Below the pieces are notes generated by a model, which searched no databases, had not been told where the DNA came from, and saw only the letters and a program-made list of their open reading frames with translations. Below are positions 5,604 to 7,162 of a stretch of DNA of 7,162 nucleotides, piece after piece. The position numbers and the translations under genes are program-made. Within the stretch, counting starts at the first letter, position 1. The number at the start of each line of letters is the position of its first letter. The stretch comes from Caryophanales bacterium UBA782 (lineage in GTDB: Bacteria > Bacillota_I > Bacilli_A > RFN20 > CAG-826), in assembly GCA_002296455.1 (NCBI GenBank), contig DBJG01000046.1, positions 18,457-25,618 of the forward strand, written 5' to 3'.

Positions 5604-6711
5604 CAGCTATCTCCTTTATTGCGTTCCCTAGCGCGAGCACGTCTTCTTCTTTCGACAAAGAGCAAAGAGAGACGCGGAAGCTCGTAAGCGCCCTTTGCTT
5701 ATCATGATAAACGCTCATGATGACTTTAGATGGGGTATTCGTGATAGAACAAGCGGATTTCTGAGAAACATAGAAACCTCGCTCGTTTAATAAAGAAACC
5801 ATCTCATTTCCCTTTTTATTAGGCAAACTCAAATTCACGATAAAAGGGTTTTCGTCAAACGAATTAATCTGCAACCCACGAACCCCTTTTATGGAAGACA
5901 AAAATAACATTTGTAGTGATTTTGTTTTTTGAAAATTCTTTTCTTGATTTGCCAATGCGATTTCAAGCGCTTTCGCACTAGAAGCGATAAGCCCAACCGC
6001 AGGCGTCCCGCTTCGATAAATCGACACGCTGGAGCCACCATCAAGTAGCGGCGTTAAAACGATATTCTTCTTTTTTAGCAAAACGCCCGTTCCGATAATG
6101 CCACCGAATTTATGTGGTGCGAAAGAAACCAAATCAAAAGAGGATAAATCGCAAGGAATTTTTCCAATCGCTTGTGTTGCGTCTACAAGCAAAAAACCGG
6201 AAGAACGTTCGTGAACAATCTGATTCGCTTCAAAAACGGGTTCAATCGCCCCAAGTTCTCCTTCCACAAGAGAAAGACAAGCTAAAACCGTATCTTCGTC
6301 CACTTTGTTGGCAAGGTCATTCAGATCAATCTTTCCGTTTGGCAAGGAGCGAACAAGACTTGCTTCCGCGCCCATCGTTACCATAGAGGCCATCGCTGCA
6401 TTGGTAGAACTATGTTCAAATTCACTTGCAACAATTTTACTTTTTGCGCCCCCATAAGAAGAAAACACCCCTTTGATGGCAAGATTATTCGATTCTGTGG
6501 CACTAGAGGTGTAAATCGCTTCATAAACGTTAGGATTTAGATGAAGCAGAGCGAAAATCTTTTCATTCGCTTCCCGATAAAGCTCTAACGATTTTCTTCC
6601 TTCTTCATGAAGAGAATTCGCGTTTCCTCTTGCTAAAAGCTCGACGCGTCGAAATTCATCAAGAACCTCTGGAAGGACAGGATAATTCGCGGTGTAATCA
6701 AAATAAGCCAT
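5593..6711 (-). CDS. Cysteine desulfurase (NifS/IscS class, PLP-dependent)
   Basis: It removes sulfur from L-cysteine, giving alanine and an enzyme-bound persulfide that is passed on. The order of landmarks fits the class: N-terminal YFDYTANYP (3-11), SSATESNN (69-76), EFEHSS with His100, VDATQAIGK with Asp177 and Gln180, the PLP lysine Lys201 in APHKFGG, RSGT (233-236), and Cys321 in QKSACS as persulfide carrier. KSACS and the 372-residue length place it with NifS/IscS/NifZ rather than SufS. The usual GGGQ/H-E-R-G stretch before RSGT is replaced by DGGSSVSIY, so it lacks the conserved Glu; this is a divergent member. It is the first gene of an operon with the TtcA-like gene and overlaps it by 11 bases, so that enzyme is its probable sulfur acceptor. 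Broader Fe-S or other tRNA roles remain possible. No Shine-Dalgarno is visible before the ATG. Confidence 0.88.
   Translation of the reverse strand: MAYFDYTANYPVLPEVLDEFRRVELLARGNANSLHEEGRKSLELYREANEKIFALLHLNPNVYEAIYTSSATESNNLAIKGVFSSYGGAKSKIVASEFEHSSTNAAMASMVTMGAEASLVRSLPNGKIDLNDLANKVDEDTVLACLSLVEGELGAIEPVFEANQIVHERSSGFLLVDATQAIGKIPCDLSSFDLVSFAPHKFGGIIGTGVLLKKKNIVLTPLLDGGSSVSIYRSGTPAVGLIASSAKALEIALANQEKNFQKTKSLQMLFLSSIKGVRGLQINSFDENPFIVNLSLPNKKGNEMVSLLNERGFYVSQKSACSITNTPSKVIMSVYHDKQRALTSFRVSLCSLSKEEDVLALGNAIKEIADGK
5611..5617 (-). promoter_or_regulatory. Ribosome binding site of the TtcA-like gene inside the desulfurase gene
   Basis: AAAGGAG on the reverse strand, 7 bases before the ATG at 5603 and inside the last codons of the desulfurase. 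The start and the upstream stop share ATGGAAAATAA, which favours coupled translation. Confidence 0.8.
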
Positions 6712-6721
6712 ACAATCGTTT

Positions 6722-6727
6722 ATTATA
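6722..6727 (-). promoter_or_regulatory. -10 box of the desulfurase-ttcA operon, implying a nearly leaderless mRNA
   Basis: A perfect TATAAT on the reverse strand ends only 10 bases before the desulfurase ATG (6711). Starting 6-7 bases downstream, the transcript would carry a 5' leader of about 3-4 bases and no ribosome binding site; indeed none is visible. The -35 is weak: TTGATT with a 15-base spacer (6743-6748). Confidence 0.5.
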
Positions 6728-6737
6728 AAGCAGTTAT

Positions 6738-6748
6738 TTGATAATCAA
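6738..6748. repeat. Short palindrome TTGAT-A-ATCAA at the desulfurase -35 position
   Basis: Perfect 5-bp arms around one base overlap the only -35-like element of the operon promoter, a typical repressor site position. Palindromes this short occur by chance in AT-rich DNA. Confidence 0.3.
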
Positions 6749-6812
6749 TCGAACGAACTTTCGCTCCTTGAAGAATAAAATCGGTTGAGGAAAGCCCCCC
6801 TATGTAGTAGAG

Positions 6813-6837
6813 TTTTCTTTGCTCTAAGCAAAGAGAA
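6813..6837 (+). repeat. Hairpin in the leader of the rightmost gene
   Basis: A perfect 7-bp stem CTTTGCT/AGCAAAG (6817-6823, 6827-6833) with loop CTA extends to 11 bp with one G-T pair. There is no T tract, so it is not a terminator. It covers most of the weak Shine-Dalgarno-like AGAGAAG (6832-6838) before the ATG at 6851, so it could be an operator or could mask that site. Confidence 0.45.
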
Positions 6838-6850
6838 GTATATTGAAATC

Positions 6851-7162
6851 ATGGGAAAATACGTTAAAGCAAAAAAAGTGAATCCAAAGAAGAAATCTTC
6901 TGGGTTCGGAAAGAAAGTCTGGAATGTGGTAAAAACCACCCTTTTGAGTCTATTCAGCAACCAAACCTGTGTGGACGCGAAAGACAAAAAATGGTATTGG
7001 GCCGTTCCTCTTGGCCTAATTGCCACCGTCATCGCGGTGATTCCATTAGGAGTTTCGCAGTGGAATCAAAAAGGTTCGATGGTAATCGAATCCCCGACAT
7101 ATGGCATTGAAAACGGACTCATTGCCTTCCAAGAATCATTAGAAGACAAAAACATCTCCGTG
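6851..7162 (+). CDS. Unrecognised basic protein with one visible membrane segment, partial (C-terminus beyond right edge)
   Basis: The frame is open from ATG at 6851 to the right edge (104 residues) without a stop. The first 25 residues are very basic (MGKYVKAKKVNPKKK). A stretch of about 20 hydrophobic residues (about 49-69, WYWAVPLGLIATVIAVIPLG) looks like a membrane helix. The part beyond it (from about 70) would face outside by the positive-inside rule. Composition and codon use resemble the neighbouring genes. The general layout recalls DUF1189-type membrane proteins of Firmicutes, but this is a weak impression and I do not assign a function. The ribosome binding site is poor (AGAGAAG, 12 bases away). 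An in-frame TTG at 6785 is possible but has no Shine-Dalgarno. The gene is divergent from the desulfurase operon, sharing a 139-base intergenic region. Confidence 0.75.
   Translation, partial: MGKYVKAKKVNPKKKSSGFGKKVWNVVKTTLLSLFSNQTCVDAKDKKWYWAVPLGLIATVIAVIPLGVSQWNQKGSMVIESPTYGIENGLIAFQESLEDKNISV

Noticed and set aside
6785..6850. Upstream in-frame TTG as start of the rightmost gene
   Set aside because: No Shine-Dalgarno before it, and it would translate through the hairpin; ATG at 6851 gives a typical basic N-terminus.
6745..7032. Open frame on the - strand upstream of the desulfurase
   Set aside because: Largely antisense to the rightmost gene, whose own frame shows a basic start and a membrane helix; no ribosome binding site.
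1..7162. Mycoplasma-type genetic code (TGA as tryptophan)
   Set aside because: All tryptophans I checked are TGG, and the complete genes read through at family length without internal TGA.

Overview
The window looks like chromosomal DNA from a low-to-moderate-GC, Gram-positive-type bacterium (Bacillota, most likely a gut-associated member of the Bacilli or Erysipelotrichia). Evidence: strong AGGAGG-type ribosome binding sites, sigma-A-like promoter boxes, rho-independent terminators, TAA stops, tryptophan encoded by TGG, and Firmicutes-like versions of the enzymes. The bile salt hydrolase points to life in a vertebrate gut. The lineage is inferred from gene content only.

Layout: seven protein genes are supported, two of them cut by the window edges. 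Positions 1-652 (-) hold the N-terminal two thirds of a GHMP sugar kinase of the heptose-7-phosphate kinase (HddA) type. A 321-base divergent intergenic region follows, with a good promoter for the gene to its right. Positions 974-1951 (+) encode a choloylglycine (bile salt) hydrolase and end in a terminator. A 168-base intergenic stretch rich in small repeats and palindromes precedes 2120-3298 (+), an iron-dependent alcohol dehydrogenase with C-ending codon bias, also ending in a strong terminator. Convergent to it is 3393-4451 (-), a Fic-domain protein with an N-terminal inhibitory motif and a C-terminal winged helix. It starts at GTG and is preceded by three perfectly phased 11-bp repeats. 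Positions 4605-5603 (-) (TtcA-like tRNA thiolation enzyme) and 5593-6711 (-) (cysteine desulfurase) form a two-gene operon, desulfurase first, with an 11-base overlap. Divergent from it, 6851-7162 (+) begins a basic protein with one membrane segment, cut by the right edge.

How the genes fit together: the desulfurase-TtcA pair is the clearest functional unit, with persulfide sulfur from cysteine passed to a [4Fe-4S] PP-loop enzyme that thiolates tRNA. The others look like single-gene units: bile-salt deconjugation, NAD(P)H-linked aldehyde/alcohol interconversion in fermentation, protein modification by Fic (probably autoregulated), and surface-sugar activation. The most unusual signals are regulatory: the helically phased repeat array before fic, the GATAAT-like repeats and palindromes before the alcohol dehydrogenase, and a -10 box so close to the desulfurase ATG that its mRNA would be nearly leaderless. 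I found no CRISPR array, tRNA, rRNA or insertion sequence.
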